From Cellulomonas fimi ATCC 484 (GTDB lineage Bacteria; Actinomycetota; Actinomycetes; Actinomycetales; Cellulomonadaceae): DNA of 64,000 nt. The DNA lies in contig NC_015514.1 in NCBI RefSeq assembly GCF_000212695.1, positions 2,976,001 to 3,040,000 of the forward strand, read 5' to 3'. The position numbers and the translations under genes are program-made. The notes under the pieces are model-generated. The model was not told the DNA's origin, did no database searches, and was given only the letters and a program-made list of their open reading frames with translations. Within the stretch, counting starts at the first letter, position 1. Every line of letters starts with the position of its first letter. Below, one piece after another: positions 7,387 to 15,510 of the stretch.

Positions 7387-9948
7387 GTGCCCGCCACCTT
7401 CTCCCCCACGCTCGCCGACCGGATCCCGGCGGACCCGACCGACGCCGACGCGCTGTACGAGGCGTTCACCGGCTGGGCCGCCGAGCGCGGGCTGACGCTG
7501 TACCCGCACCAGGAGGAGGCGCTGCTCGAGCTCGTCACGGGCGCGCACGTCGTCCTGTCGACGCCGACGGGCTCGGGCAAGTCGCTCGCCGCGACCGCGG
7601 CGCACTTCGTCGCGCTCGCGCAGGGCCGCCGCACGTTCTACACCGCACCGCTCAAGGCGCTCGTGAGCGAGAAGTTCTTCGCGCTCGTCGAGGCGTTCGG
7701 CTCGCACAACGTCGGCATGATGACGGGCGACTCGTCGGTCAACCCCGGCGCGCCGATCATCTGCTGCACCGCGGAGATCCTCGCCAACCTGGCGCTGCGC
7801 GACGGCGCGGACGCGGACGTCGGCCAGGTCGTGATGGACGAGTTCCACTTCTACGCCGACCCGCAGCGCGGCTGGGCGTGGCAGGTGCCGCTCCTGGAGC
7901 TGCCGCGCACGCAGTTCCTGCTCATGTCCGCGACGCTCGGCGACGTCACGTTCTTCCGCGACGACCTGCACCGTCGCACGGGCCGCGACGTCGCCGTGGT
8001 GGCGAACGCGCAGCGCCCCGTGCCGCTCACGTTCACGTACGCCGTGGAGCCGCTGCACGAGCTGCTCGACGAGCTCGTCTCGACCCGCCGCGCTCCCGTG
8101 TACGTCGTGCACTTCACGCAGAAGGAGGCCGTCGAGCGCGCGCAGTCGCTGCTGTCGACGACGCTCGCGAGCCGCGAGCGGCGCGACGCGATCGCCGCCG
8201 AGCTGGGGGCGTTCCGCTTCGGCCCCGGGTTCGGCCGCACGCTGTCCCGCCTGCTGCGGCACGGCGTCGGGGTGCACCACGCCGGGATGCTGCCCAAGTA
8301 CCGGCGCGTCGTGGAGCGGCTCACGCAGAAGGGTCTGCTGCCCGTCGTGTGCGGGACCGACACCCTCGGGGTCGGGATCAACGTGCCGATCCGCACGGTG
8401 CTCCTGACGAGCCTCGTCAAGTACGACGGCGTCCGGATGCGGCACCTGTCGGCGCGCGAGTTCCACCAGATCGCGGGCCGTGCGGGACGTGCGGGCTTCG
8501 ACACCGTCGGCGAGGTCATCGTGCTGGCGCCCGAGCACGTGATCGAGAATCGGCGCGCCCTGGAGAAGGCGGGCGACGACCCGCGCAAGCTCCGGAAGAT
8601 CGTGCGCAAGCAGGCGCCCGCGGGGCACGTGAACTGGACCGACAAGACGTTCGAGCGCCTGCGCGACGCGCCGCCCGAGCCGCTGACGTCGTCCTTCGCG
8701 GTCTCGCACGCGATGGTGCTGCACGTCCTGGCCCGCCCGGGCGACCCGGTCGCGCACATGACCCGCCTGCTCACGGACAACCACGAGCCCGAGGCGGCGC
8801 GCGGGCGGCACGTGCGCCGCGCCGTCGCCGTGTACCGCTCGCTGCGTGCCTCCGGCGTGATCGAGCGCCCGTGGACGGACGACCCCGAGGCACCCCACGG
8901 CCGGCGACGCACCGTGCGGCTCACGCACGACCTGCCGGCGAACTTCGCGCTCAACCAGGCCCTGTCCCCCTTCGCGTACGCGGCGCTCGACCTGCTGGAC
9001 CGCGACGACCCGGCGTACGCGCACGACGTCGTCTCGGTCCTGGAGGCCACGCTCGACGACCCGCGCCAGGTGCTCGCGGCGCAGGAGAACCGTGCGCGCG
9101 GCGAGGCCGTCGCGGCGATGAAGGCCGAGGGGCTCGACTACGACGAGCGCATGGCCCTGCTCGAGGACGTGAGCTACCCCAAGCCGCTCGCGGAGCTGCT
9201 CGAGGCCGCGTTCGTCACGTACCGCCAGACCAACCCGTGGGTCGCCGACCTCGCGCTGTCCCCCAAGTCGGTGGTCCGCGAGATGCACGAGAAGGCGATG
9301 ACGTTCGCCGAGTACGTCTCGCACTACCAGCTCGACCGCACCGAGGGCGTGCTGCTGCGGTACCTCGCGGACGCCTACCGCGCGCTGCGCCAGACCGTCC
9401 CCGAGGACGCCAGGACCGAGGAGCTGTGGGAGGTCGTCGAGTGGCTCGGCGACCTCGTCCGCCGCACCGACTCCTCGCTGCTCGACGAGTGGGAGCGCCT
9501 GTCGCACCCCGAGGACGAGCCGGGCGCGGACGCCGCGGGCGGCGTCGACGAGGACACCCCGGAGCCGATCAGCGCGAACCCGCGCGTGCTGCGCGCGCTC
9601 GTGCGCGGCGCGCTGTTCCGCCGCGTCGAGCTCGCGGCGCGCGAGGCCTACGACGCGCTCGCCGCGCTGGGCGACCGGGACGCCGACGACGCCCCGTGGA
9701 CCGCCGACCGGTGGGCCGACGCGCTCGACCCGTTCTACGACGACCACGACGAGATCCTCACCGGGCCGCCCGCGCGCGGACCGGGGCTGTTCCTCGTCAC
9801 GACGGGCACGGCGACGTGGCAGGTGCGCCAGCTCCTCGACGACCCCGAGAGCGACCACGACTGGCGCATCGACGCCGTCGTGGACCTCGCGGGGTCGGAC
9901 GAGACGGGCGAGGTGCAGCTGCGCGTGACGGCCGTCGGACCCCTGTGA
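7387..9948 (+). CDS. DEAD/DEAH-box helicase with DUF3516 C-terminal region
   Basis: An 853-aa superfamily II helicase. Motif I is TPTGSGKS (59-66), motif II DEFH (151-154), motif III SAT (181-183), motif VI HQIAGRAGRAG (360-370), so ATPase residues are intact. The ~450 residues after the helicase core fit the actinobacterial DUF3516 region and are rich in acidic and Arg residues. The family resembles Ski2/Mtr4-type RNA helicases and is usually linked to RNA metabolism, but the substrate is unproven. The GTG start at 7387 follows GAGGATCGG; the 6136-origin extension runs through the beta-helix gene and is spurious. It stands alone, between a terminator and the IdeR-like region. Confidence 0.88.
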   Translation: MPATFSPTLADRIPADPTDADALYEAFTGWAAERGLTLYPHQEEALLELVTGAHVVLSTPTGSGKSLAATAAHFVALAQGRRTFYTAPLKALVSEKFFALVEAFGSHNVGMMTGDSSVNPGAPIICCTAEILANLALRDGADADVGQVVMDEFHFYADPQRGWAWQVPLLELPRTQFLLMSATLGDVTFFRDDLHRRTGRDVAVVANAQRPVPLTFTYAVEPLHELLDELVSTRRAPVYVVHFTQKEAVERAQSLLSTTLASRERRDAIAAELGAFRFGPGFGRTLSRLLRHGVGVHHAGMLPKYRRVVERLTQKGLLPVVCGTDTLGVGINVPIRTVLLTSLVKYDGVRMRHLSAREFHQIAGRAGRAGFDTVGEVIVLAPEHVIENRRALEKAGDDPRKLRKIVRKQAPAGHVNWTDKTFERLRDAPPEPLTSSFAVSHAMVLHVLARPGDPVAHMTRLLTDNHEPEAARGRHVRRAVAVYRSLRASGVIERPWTDDPEAPHGRRRTVRLTHDLPANFALNQALSPFAYAALDLLDRDDPAYAHDVVSVLEATLDDPRQVLAAQENRARGEAVAAMKAEGLDYDERMALLEDVSYPKPLAELLEAAFVTYRQTNPWVADLALSPKSVVREMHEKAMTFAEYVSHYQLDRTEGVLLRYLADAYRALRQTVPEDARTEELWEVVEWLGDLVRRTDSSLLDEWERLSHPEDEPGADAAGGVDEDTPEPISANPRVLRALVRGALFRRVELAAREAYDALAALGDRDADDAPWTADRWADALDPFYDDHDEILTGPPARGPGLFLVTTGTATWQVRQLLDDPESDHDWRIDAVVDLAGSDETGEVQLRVTAVGPL

Positions 9949-9960
9949 GGCGACCCTCGC

Positions 9961-10009
9961 CAAGGTGAGGCTGCCCTGCATCACCGCAGGTCAGGCCAGC
10001 CTTTCCTGC
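9961..10009 (+). promoter_or_regulatory. two IdeR/DtxR-box-like sites with an overlapping inverted repeat
   Basis: Box 1 (9961-9979, AAGGTGAGGCTGCCCT core) and box 2 (9991-10009, TCAGGCCAGCCTTTCCT core) match the DtxR/IdeR consensus TTAGGTTAGGCTAACCTAA at about 12 and 11 of 19 positions. A 10-bp inverted repeat (9981-9990 with 10005-10014) surrounds box 2 and could also end helicase transcription. The boxes precede a candidate -35 GTGACA (10011) and -10 TACCGT (10035) of the metal transporter gene. Confidence 0.5.
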
Positions 10010-10046
10010 GGTGACAGCCCGTGACGGACCGGCCTACCGTGGCGGC

Positions 10047-10670
10047 ATGAGCGCCCTGTCGAGCCACCTCGTCGGCCCCCGTCGCGACGTCGTCGCGGCC
10101 CCTGCGGAGCCCGCCGCGACGGCCGCCGCGCGCCCGGAGCCGCTCGACGCGGGCCGGCTCAACCGACTGCGGGCGGCCGTGCTCGGGGCCAACGACGGCA
10201 TCGTGTCCATCGCGGCGATGGTCGTGGGCGTCGCCGGTGCGGCCCCCGCGCGCTCGGCCGTCGTCACCGCCGGGATCGCCGGCCTCGTCGCCGGGGCGCT
10301 GTCCATGGCGGCGGGCGAGTACGTGTCCGTGAGCTCGCAGCGCGACGCCGAGCGCGCAGGCATCGCGACGGGAGCGCTCGACGACGACGCCCCGCTCACC
10401 AACCCCTGGCACGCGGCCTTCTCGTCCCTCGGCGCGTTCCTCGTCGGCGGGCTCGTGCCGCTGCTCGCGGTGCTGCTGCCGGTCACGGCGGCCGCCCGGG
10501 TGCCCGCCGTCGCGGTCGCCGTCGTCGGTGCGCTCGTCGTGACGGGAGCCGTGAGCGCGCGCGTCGGCGGGGCGTCCGTGTCCCGCTCGGTGCTGCGCAA
10601 CGTCGTCGGCGGCGGGCTCGCGATGGCCGTGACGTACGGCGTCGGCAGCGTCGTGGGCCTCGCGCTCTGA
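10047..10670 (+). CDS. VIT/CCC1-family metal transporter, nodulin-21-like short form
   Basis: A 207-aa protein with five membrane segments and the family signatures GANDGIVS (TM1) and GALSMAAGEYVSVSSQ (TM2). VIT1/CCC1 proteins move Fe2+ or Mn2+ out of the cytosol by proton exchange. Between TM2 and TM3 there are only ~26 residues (to LTNPWHAAFSS), whereas classical members carry a Glu-rich cytosolic metal-binding domain of some 60-90 residues; this resembles the nodulin-21/VTL subgroup. The ATG at 10047 sits 6 nt after TACCGT, so the mRNA is probably leaderless; the longer frame from 10011 overlaps the promoter. Upstream IdeR-like boxes suggest iron control. Confidence 0.82.
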   Translation: MSALSSHLVGPRRDVVAAPAEPAATAAARPEPLDAGRLNRLRAAVLGANDGIVSIAAMVVGVAGAAPARSAVVTAGIAGLVAGALSMAAGEYVSVSSQRDAERAGIATGALDDDAPLTNPWHAAFSSLGAFLVGGLVPLLAVLLPVTAAARVPAVAVAVVGALVVTGAVSARVGGASVSRSVLRNVVGGGLAMAVTYGVGSVVGLAL

Positions 10671-10695
10671 CGTCGCGCGGCGGCCCTCGCGGACG

Positions 10696-11094
10696 TCAGG
10701 CGCCGTACGCGGCGAACGGGCGGTCGGTCGGCACGATGTCCTTGCCGAGCGGCAGGAGCGAGACGGGGATCATCTTGAGGTTCGCGATCCCCAGCGGGAT
10801 CCCGATGATCGAGACGAACAGCGGGATCGCGGTGACGACGTGGCCGATCGCGAGCCAGATCCCCGCCACCACGACCCAGATGACGTTGCCCAGCGTCGAC
10901 CACGCGCCCGCGCGCGGCTTGTCGACGACGGTCCGGCCGAACGGCCACAGCGCGTAGCCGGCGATCCGGAACGACGCGATGCCGAACGGGATCGTCACGA
11001 TCAGCACGCAGCACACGACTCCCGCCGCGACGTACCCGAGCGCGAGCCACAGGCCCGCGAGCACCAGCCAGATGACGTTGAGCAGCGTGTTCAC
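10696..11094 (-). CDS. YccF domain inner-membrane protein
   Basis: A 132-aa protein made of two similar YccF (DUF307) halves: NVIWLVLAGLWLALGY...IPFGIASFRIAGYALWPFG and NVIWVVVAGIWLAIGH...IGIPLGIANLKM. It has four hydrophobic segments. The GTG start at 11094 gives the canonical VNTLLNVIW beginning; a longer frame from 12372 runs antisense to yggS and is rejected. The function of YccF proteins is unknown. It is divergent from ybaK with 39 bp between them. Confidence 0.85.
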   Translation of the reverse strand: MNTLLNVIWLVLAGLWLALGYVAAGVVCCVLIVTIPFGIASFRIAGYALWPFGRTVVDKPRAGAWSTLGNVIWVVVAGIWLAIGHVVTAIPLFVSIIGIPLGIANLKMIPVSLLPLGKDIVPTDRPFAAYGA

Positions 11095-11133
11095 CGTCCC
11101 AGCCTGCCACCCGGGACGGCCTAGGGTGGCGGG

Positions 11134-11637
11134 GTGGCGAAGAAGGACTCGAAGCACGCACCGTCGGGCACGCCCGCGCTCGTCGCCCTCGCCGCGGCCG
11201 GGGTGCCGCACACCGCCCACCCGTACGAGCACGACCCGTCGAGCGACGTCGGCTACGGCCTCGAGGCGGCGGAGGTGCTCGGCGTCCCGCCCGAGCAGGT
11301 CTTCAAGACGCTCATGACGGTCGTCGACGGGCGCCTCACCGTCGCGGTGGTCCCGGTGACCGGCAAGCTCGACCTCAAGGCCCTGGCCCAGGCGGCCGGC
11401 GGCAAGAAGGCCGCGATGGCGCACAAGCCCGACGCGGAGCGGGCGACGGGCTACGTCGTCGGCGGCATCTCGCCGCTCGGGCAGAAGACCGCCCACCCGA
11501 CGGTCGTCGACGAGACGGTGTGGCTGTTCGACACCGTGTTCGTCTCGGGCGGACGGCGCGGGCTGGACGTCGAGCTCGCCCCCGACGACCTCGTGCGGCT
11601 CACCGCGGCGACGGTCGCCGACATCGCGCGCGGCTGA
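11134..11637 (+). CDS. ybaK: Cys-tRNA(Pro) deacylase, YbaK/EbsC family
   Basis: A 167-aa protein spanning one YbaK/aminoacyl-tRNA-editing domain: HPYEHDP near the start, VFKTLMTVVDG around 55, a Lys in VVPVTGKLDLKALA used for deacylation in the family, and GGISPLGQK around 110. The enzyme hydrolyses mischarged Cys-tRNA(Pro) in the cytosol. The GTG start at 11134 lies 6 nt after TAGGGT (11122-11127), so a leaderless transcript is likely. The length is normal (about 155-170). Followed 21 bp later by yggS, which has its own -10-like hexamer. Confidence 0.88.
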   Translation: MAKKDSKHAPSGTPALVALAAAGVPHTAHPYEHDPSSDVGYGLEAAEVLGVPPEQVFKTLMTVVDGRLTVAVVPVTGKLDLKALAQAAGGKKAAMAHKPDAERATGYVVGGISPLGQKTAHPTVVDETVWLFDTVFVSGGRRGLDVELAPDDLVRLTAATVADIARG

Positions 11638-11658
11638 CCGCCGGTACGGTCTGAGGCC

Positions 11659-12429
11659 ATGTCCGACGCCCAGCCCCCGGCAGCGGACGACGACGCCGCG
11701 GTGCTCGCCGCCCGGCTCGCGTCCGTGCGGTCCCGTGTCGCCGCGGCCTGCTCCGACGCGGGTCGTCCCGCGGCGGACGTGCGGGTGCTGCTCGCGACCA
11801 AGACGGTCGACGCCGCGCGCATCCGGCTCGCCCTGGCGGCCGACGCGGCCGCCGTCGCCGCGGACCCCGCGCTCACGCCCGTGCTGGTGGGCGAGAACCG
11901 CGTGCAGGAGCTGGTCGCGAAGGGCCCGGACCTGGCCGACCTGCGCCCCACGACGCACCTCATCGGCCCCCTGCAGTCGAACAAGGTCAACGCCGCGCTG
12001 CGCTGGGTGTCGTGCGTGGAGTCCGTCACCTCGCTCGACCTCGCCCGCCGGCTCTCCGACCGGTGCGCGGACCGGCCCGTCGCACTCGACGTGCTCGTCC
12101 AGGTGAACGTCTCCGGCGAGGTGACCAAGCACGGCGTGCCGCTCACCGCGGCGGCGGACCTCGCGCTCGCGGTCGCGGCGCTGCCGGGCGTGCGGCTGGC
12201 CGGGTTCATGACGGTCGGGCTGCGCTCGCCCGACGTGGCCGCCGTGGGCGCGGGGTACGCGTCGCTCGCGGCGCTGCGCGACGAGGTGCTCACGTCGGGC
12301 GCGCCGGGGACGCAGGGCGCGCGCGAGCTGTCGATGGGCATGAGCGGCGACCTCGAGGTCGCGGTCGCCCACGGCGCGACGCTCGTGCGGGTGGGGTCGG
12401 CCGTCTTCGGCGACCGGCCCGCGCGCTGA
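11659..12429 (+). CDS. yggS: pyridoxal phosphate homeostasis protein (YggS/PLPBP family)
   Basis: A 256-aa alanine-racemase-N-fold protein. K48 in LLATKTV is the PLP Schiff-base lysine. Other family marks are VGENRVQEL, HLIGPLQSNK, QVNVSGEVTKHG and ELSMGMSGDLEVAVAHG ending in RVGSAVFGDR. It binds PLP without known catalysis and balances vitamin B6 and amino-acid pools. The region HLIGPLQSNKVNAALR is normal, but about 15 extra residues (AAAVAADPALTP) separate the lysine from VGEN. Start ATG at 11659, 8 nt after TACGGT (11645-11650). Not in the cell-division cluster where many actinobacterial yggS genes lie. Confidence 0.88.
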   Translation: MSDAQPPAADDDAAVLAARLASVRSRVAAACSDAGRPAADVRVLLATKTVDAARIRLALAADAAAVAADPALTPVLVGENRVQELVAKGPDLADLRPTTHLIGPLQSNKVNAALRWVSCVESVTSLDLARRLSDRCADRPVALDVLVQVNVSGEVTKHGVPLTAAADLALAVAALPGVRLAGFMTVGLRSPDVAAVGAGYASLAALRDEVLTSGAPGTQGARELSMGMSGDLEVAVAHGATLVRVGSAVFGDRPAR

Positions 12430-12431
12430 CC

Positions 12432-12605
12432 TCAGCGGGCCGCGCGACCCGCCTGCCCGTTCGGCACGCGGCTGACGCGCCCGCCGCGCAGCAGGACCTC
12501 GCGGGCGGCCAGCACCTCGGTGCGGTGGGCCCGGTGCAGCCGTGCGCGCAGCTCGCGCTCGTGCAGCAGGTGCATGCGGCGCAGGTCCCGCTCGGTCAGC
12601 GTCAT
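12432..12605 (-). CDS. small basic protein (57 aa)
   Basis: An ATG at 12605 preceded by a very strong RBS (GGGAGGGG, 6 nt away) opens 57 codons to a TGA at 12432, with no overlap to either neighbour. The product is Arg/Leu/His-rich and probably mostly helical (TERDLRRMHLLHERELRARL, then HRAHRTEVLAAREVLLRGG). No family is recognised. The RBS quality, lack of overlap and helical pattern argue for a real gene below usual length cut-offs. It converges with yggS with only 2 bp between stop codons. Confidence 0.6.
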   Translation of the reverse strand: MTLTERDLRRMHLLHERELRARLHRAHRTEVLAAREVLLRGGRVSRVPNGQAGRAAR

Positions 12606-12694
12606 GGTCGTCCCCTCCCCCGGGTCACCTCGGAAGGTGCTGGACGACCGTCCGCCAGATACATCGCGGCCCCGGCGTGCCGGAGGATGGGGTC

Positions 12695-13063
12695 ATGCCG
12701 TCCGCCGCGCGTCGCCTGCCCCGCTGGGTCTACGGGCAGGGCGTCGAGCCCGACGCGCGGTTCTCGCTCGCCAACGAGCGGACCTTCCTGGCGTGGCTGC
12801 GCACCGCGCTGGCGCTGCTCGCGGGCGGCGTCGCCCTCGAGGCGCTCGACCTGCCGATCCAGCCGCAGCTGCGCCTGGCCGCGGCCGTCGTGCTCGTGAC
12901 GCTCGGGACGGCCGCTCCCCTGCTCGCATGGTGGGGCTGGGCGCGGGCCGAGCGGGCGATGCGCCGCGGCGAGCCGCTGCCCGCGCCCGTCGGGTTCGCG
13001 CTGCTCGTCGGCGGCGTGGTAGCGGCAGGCGCGCTCGTGCTGCTGGGGCTGCTGCTCGCATGA
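12695..13063 (+). CDS. DUF202 (YidH-type) membrane protein
   Basis: A 122-aa protein with the family signature SLANERTFLAWLRTALALL (about residues 24-42) and three membrane segments. The ATG at 12695 has GGAGGATGG upstream; the frame from 12542 is a spurious extension. YidH homologues are inner-membrane proteins of unknown function. Its stop overlaps the ATG of a second DUF202 gene (ATGA), so the two are translationally coupled and may form a hetero-oligomer. Confidence 0.85.
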   Translation: MPSAARRLPRWVYGQGVEPDARFSLANERTFLAWLRTALALLAGGVALEALDLPIQPQLRLAAAVVLVTLGTAAPLLAWWGWARAERAMRRGEPLPAPVGFALLVGGVVAAGALVLLGLLLA

Positions 13064-13455
13064 GCGGTCGCCCCGCCGACGACGGCACGCCCCGCGACGC
13101 GCCGGTGGGCGGCGACGTCGGCACGCCCCGCGACGCGGTGGCGGGTGGCGACGTCGGCCTCGCGGCCGAGCGCACGCGGCTCGCGTGGCGGCGGACCTCG
13201 CTCGGCCTGGCGGCGGGCAGCCTGGCCGCCGGACGGCTCCTGCAGGACGTCGTCGGGCCCGTGTCCTGGGCCGTCGCCCTGCTCGGGCTCGTCACCGCGG
13301 GCGGCGTCCTGCTCGCCGCGGGGCGCCGCCGCGGGTGGCTGCTCGCGGCCCAGCGCGGCGAGCTGCCCGGCGGCCGGCTCGTCGCGCTGTGCGCCGTCGG
13401 GGTAGCGCTGCTGGGTCTCGCCGCGCTCGTCGTCGTGCTCGCCGGTCCGGGGTGA
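13060..13455 (+). CDS. second DUF202 membrane protein, coupled to the first
   Basis: A 131-aa protein. After a repetitive hydrophilic N-terminus (two copies of GTPRDAxxGGDV, residues 9-32) comes the DUF202 signature in altered form, LAAERTRLAWRRTSLGLAAG, then three membrane segments. The ATG at 13060 overlaps the previous stop. Tandem YidH-like pairs are common in actinobacteria. Function unknown. Confidence 0.83.
   Translation: MSGRPADDGTPRDAPVGGDVGTPRDAVAGGDVGLAAERTRLAWRRTSLGLAAGSLAAGRLLQDVVGPVSWAVALLGLVTAGGVLLAAGRRRGWLLAAQRGELPGGRLVALCAVGVALLGLAALVVVLAGPG
13084..13155 (+). repeat. 36-bp in-frame tandem repeat (2 copies)
   Basis: Units 13084-13119 and 13120-13155 share GGCACGCCCCGCGACGCG and GGCGACGTC with a few changes between. 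They encode the duplicated 12-residue stretch at the start of the second DUF202 protein, probably from replication slippage. Confidence 0.85.
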
Positions 13456-13492
13456 CGCAGGCTCGCCGTGCCGGCCACACGTGCCGACCGGG

Positions 13493-14569
13493 TCAGGGCA
13501 CGCGCGCGGTCCAGGCCGGGTCGGAGAACTTCGTGCGGACCAGCTCGTGCGCGCGCTCCAGCTCGTCGGACCGCAGGTCGCCGTCGACCGTCGCGTACCG
13601 GCCGCGGAAGTGGGCGACGAACGCGTCGATCACCGCCTCGCGCGCCAGGTGCGTCTGCGACCGCACGGGGTCGACCCTCTTGTTCGCGCTCGTCGTGCCC
13701 TTGTCGGACAGCTTCTCGCGGCCGATCCGCAGGACCTCGAGCATCTTGGTCGCGTCGATGTCGTAGGACATCGTCACGTGGTGCAGCACCGCGCCGCCGA
13801 CAACCCGCTTCTGCGCCGACCCGGCGATCTTGCCCGCGGGCGACGAGATGTCGTTGAGCCCGCTGAGCTCGGCGCGCACGCCCACGTCGGCCAGCGCGCC
13901 CAGCACCCACTGGTTGAGGAACGCGTAGGACTCCTCGAACGTCATGCCGTCGACGAGCGAGACGGGCACCACGAGCGAGAACGTGATGCAGTTGCCCGCC
14001 TCCATGAACATCGCACCGCCGCCGGAGATGCGCCGCACCACGGTGATGCCGTGCCGGTCCACCGCCTCGAGGTCGACCTCGTTGCGCAGCGACTGGAACG
14101 AGCCGATGATCACCGCTGGCTCGACCCACTCCCAGAACCGCAGGGTCGGCCCACGCCGCCCCGCGGCGAGCTCCTCGGTGAGCACCTGGTCGAGGGCCGC
14201 GTGCATCGCGGGCGGCATCGGGCCCGGGTGCAGCAGCTCGACGGTGTGGTCCGTCCAGGCCGTCGAGAGGCCGAGCGCGCGCCGCACGGCCACCGCGACG
14301 GCCCGGGCGTCGAACCCGACGAGCACCGCCGGCTCCGGGAGCACCCCGGCGGCGTGCGCGGCGGCCAGCGCGTCGTCGACGGCGTCGGCCAGACGCGTCG
14401 TCGGCGCGTCGGCGGGCAGGCCGTCGAGCGCGGTGCGGACCACGTCGAGCGCCTCGTCGGGCTCCAGGAAGAAGTCGCCGCTGACGCTCGTCCCGCTCAG
14501 GAGCCCGTCGACCACGTCGACGTCGACCGCGACCAGCTTGCCGCCGGAAACCTTGTACTCGCCGTGCAC
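13493..14569 (-). CDS. lipoate-protein ligase family protein, accessory domain at N-terminus
   Basis: A 358-aa protein. Residues 1-~85 (GEYKVSGGKLVAVDVDVVDG, SGDFFLEPDEALD) match the small LplA accessory/C-terminal domain (LplB-like). Residues ~115-350 form the catalytic lipoate/biotin ligase fold, with RRISGGGAMF (lipoyl-AMP loop region) and GKIAGSAQKRVVGGAVLHH (conserved Lys). The order is therefore reversed relative to E. coli LplA. It activates lipoate with ATP and attaches it to E2/GcvH proteins. GTG start at 14569, 6 nt after TAGGGT on the minus strand, so it is probably leaderless. It follows the anchored protein 14574-15422, with only 4 bp between them. Confidence 0.82.
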   Translation of the reverse strand: MHGEYKVSGGKLVAVDVDVVDGLLSGTSVSGDFFLEPDEALDVVRTALDGLPADAPTTRLADAVDDALAAAHAAGVLPEPAVLVGFDARAVAVAVRRALGLSTAWTDHTVELLHPGPMPPAMHAALDQVLTEELAAGRRGPTLRFWEWVEPAVIIGSFQSLRNEVDLEAVDRHGITVVRRISGGGAMFMEAGNCITFSLVVPVSLVDGMTFEESYAFLNQWVLGALADVGVRAELSGLNDISSPAGKIAGSAQKRVVGGAVLHHVTMSYDIDATKMLEVLRIGREKLSDKGTTSANKRVDPVRSQTHLAREAVIDAFVAHFRGRYATVDGDLRSDELERAHELVRTKFSDPAWTARVP

Positions 14570-14573
14570 GCCC

Positions 14574-15422
14574 TCACCCTACGGCGGGCCCGAGGGACCG
14601 GACGGCGTCCTGCGCCCGGTGCTGCACCATCGCGGTGAGCGACTCGGCGTCGCCGAGCGTCGCGAGCGCGTCCGCCGGGGACGCATCCGCGAGGGCCGAC
14701 GCGGTCCAGCTGACGATCACGTTCCCGACGAGCATGTGGCCGCGGTACGCGGGCACGTCGTCACCCTCCGCCGTGTGCACGACGTCCTGCACGATCGACG
14801 GGTAGACGCCCTGGCCCTCGATCGCGGGGGCGCCCGTCCACGACCCGCCGTCGGTGCCGGGGTTCACCTGCGCGTAGGACGGGCACGCGTCGACCGTCGT
14901 GACGAGGTCGGCGAACGCCTGCCGTGCGGAGGCGGGGTCCGGAAGAGCAGCGGCCTGCTGGGAGAGCACGACCGCGTCGTTCGCGTAGACACGCGCCGCG
15001 AAGGCCGCCGGCGGCTGCGCGACGGCCGTCACGGCGGTGGTGCACGCCGCAGGGTCGACGCTCGACCCCGGCGGCAGGCCCCAGACGACCTCACCGCCGT
15101 CCGTCCGGTCGATCCCGTCACGTGCGGCGGGCACCGACGCGCGCACGTCGTCCGCCGTCACGAGCAGCAGCTCGACCGTCGAGGCGTCGAACACCGCGTC
15201 CTGCGCGGGCGGGACGACGCTCACGGTCGGCGACGGGACGGCGGTCACGTCGGTGGCGGGCGGGAGCGCCGTCACGGTCGGTGCGGGCTCGGCGGCCCAG
15301 GGCCGGGCGACGAGCAGGACAACCGCGATGACGACGACCGCGGCCACGAACCACCACCAGCGACGCCGGGGCGCCGGCGAGCCGTCCGGTGTCGGACCGC
15401 CGTGCGGCTCCGTGCCCGCCAC
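14574..15422 (-). CDS. membrane-anchored extracytoplasmic protein (PknH-sensor-like?)
   Basis: A 282-aa protein with a short cytosolic Arg-rich N-terminus, one membrane helix (about 22-41, WWWFVAAVVVIAVVLLVARP), a Thr/Pro/Val linker and a ~210-residue external domain. The external domain has two Cys (DPAACTTAV, VDACPSY) and phrases such as LLLVTADDVRA that recall the PknH-type extracellular sensor domain of mycobacteria. That assignment is tentative. GTG start at 15422 with GGGAGGAG upstream. No kinase gene is nearby. Confidence 0.7.
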   Translation of the reverse strand: MAGTEPHGGPTPDGSPAPRRRWWWFVAAVVVIAVVLLVARPWAAEPAPTVTALPPATDVTAVPSPTVSVVPPAQDAVFDASTVELLLVTADDVRASVPAARDGIDRTDGGEVVWGLPPGSSVDPAACTTAVTAVAQPPAAFAARVYANDAVVLSQQAAALPDPASARQAFADLVTTVDACPSYAQVNPGTDGGSWTGAPAIEGQGVYPSIVQDVVHTAEGDDVPAYRGHMLVGNVIVSWTASALADASPADALATLGDAESLTAMVQHRAQDAVRSLGPAVG

Positions 15423-15510
15423 TGACCGCTCCTCCCGACGGGCGGAGGCCGAGGTCGCGCCCGTCTCCTCCGACCCTAGGACGGCGCCGGGGGTCGCGGA
15501 GGGCGAAAAG

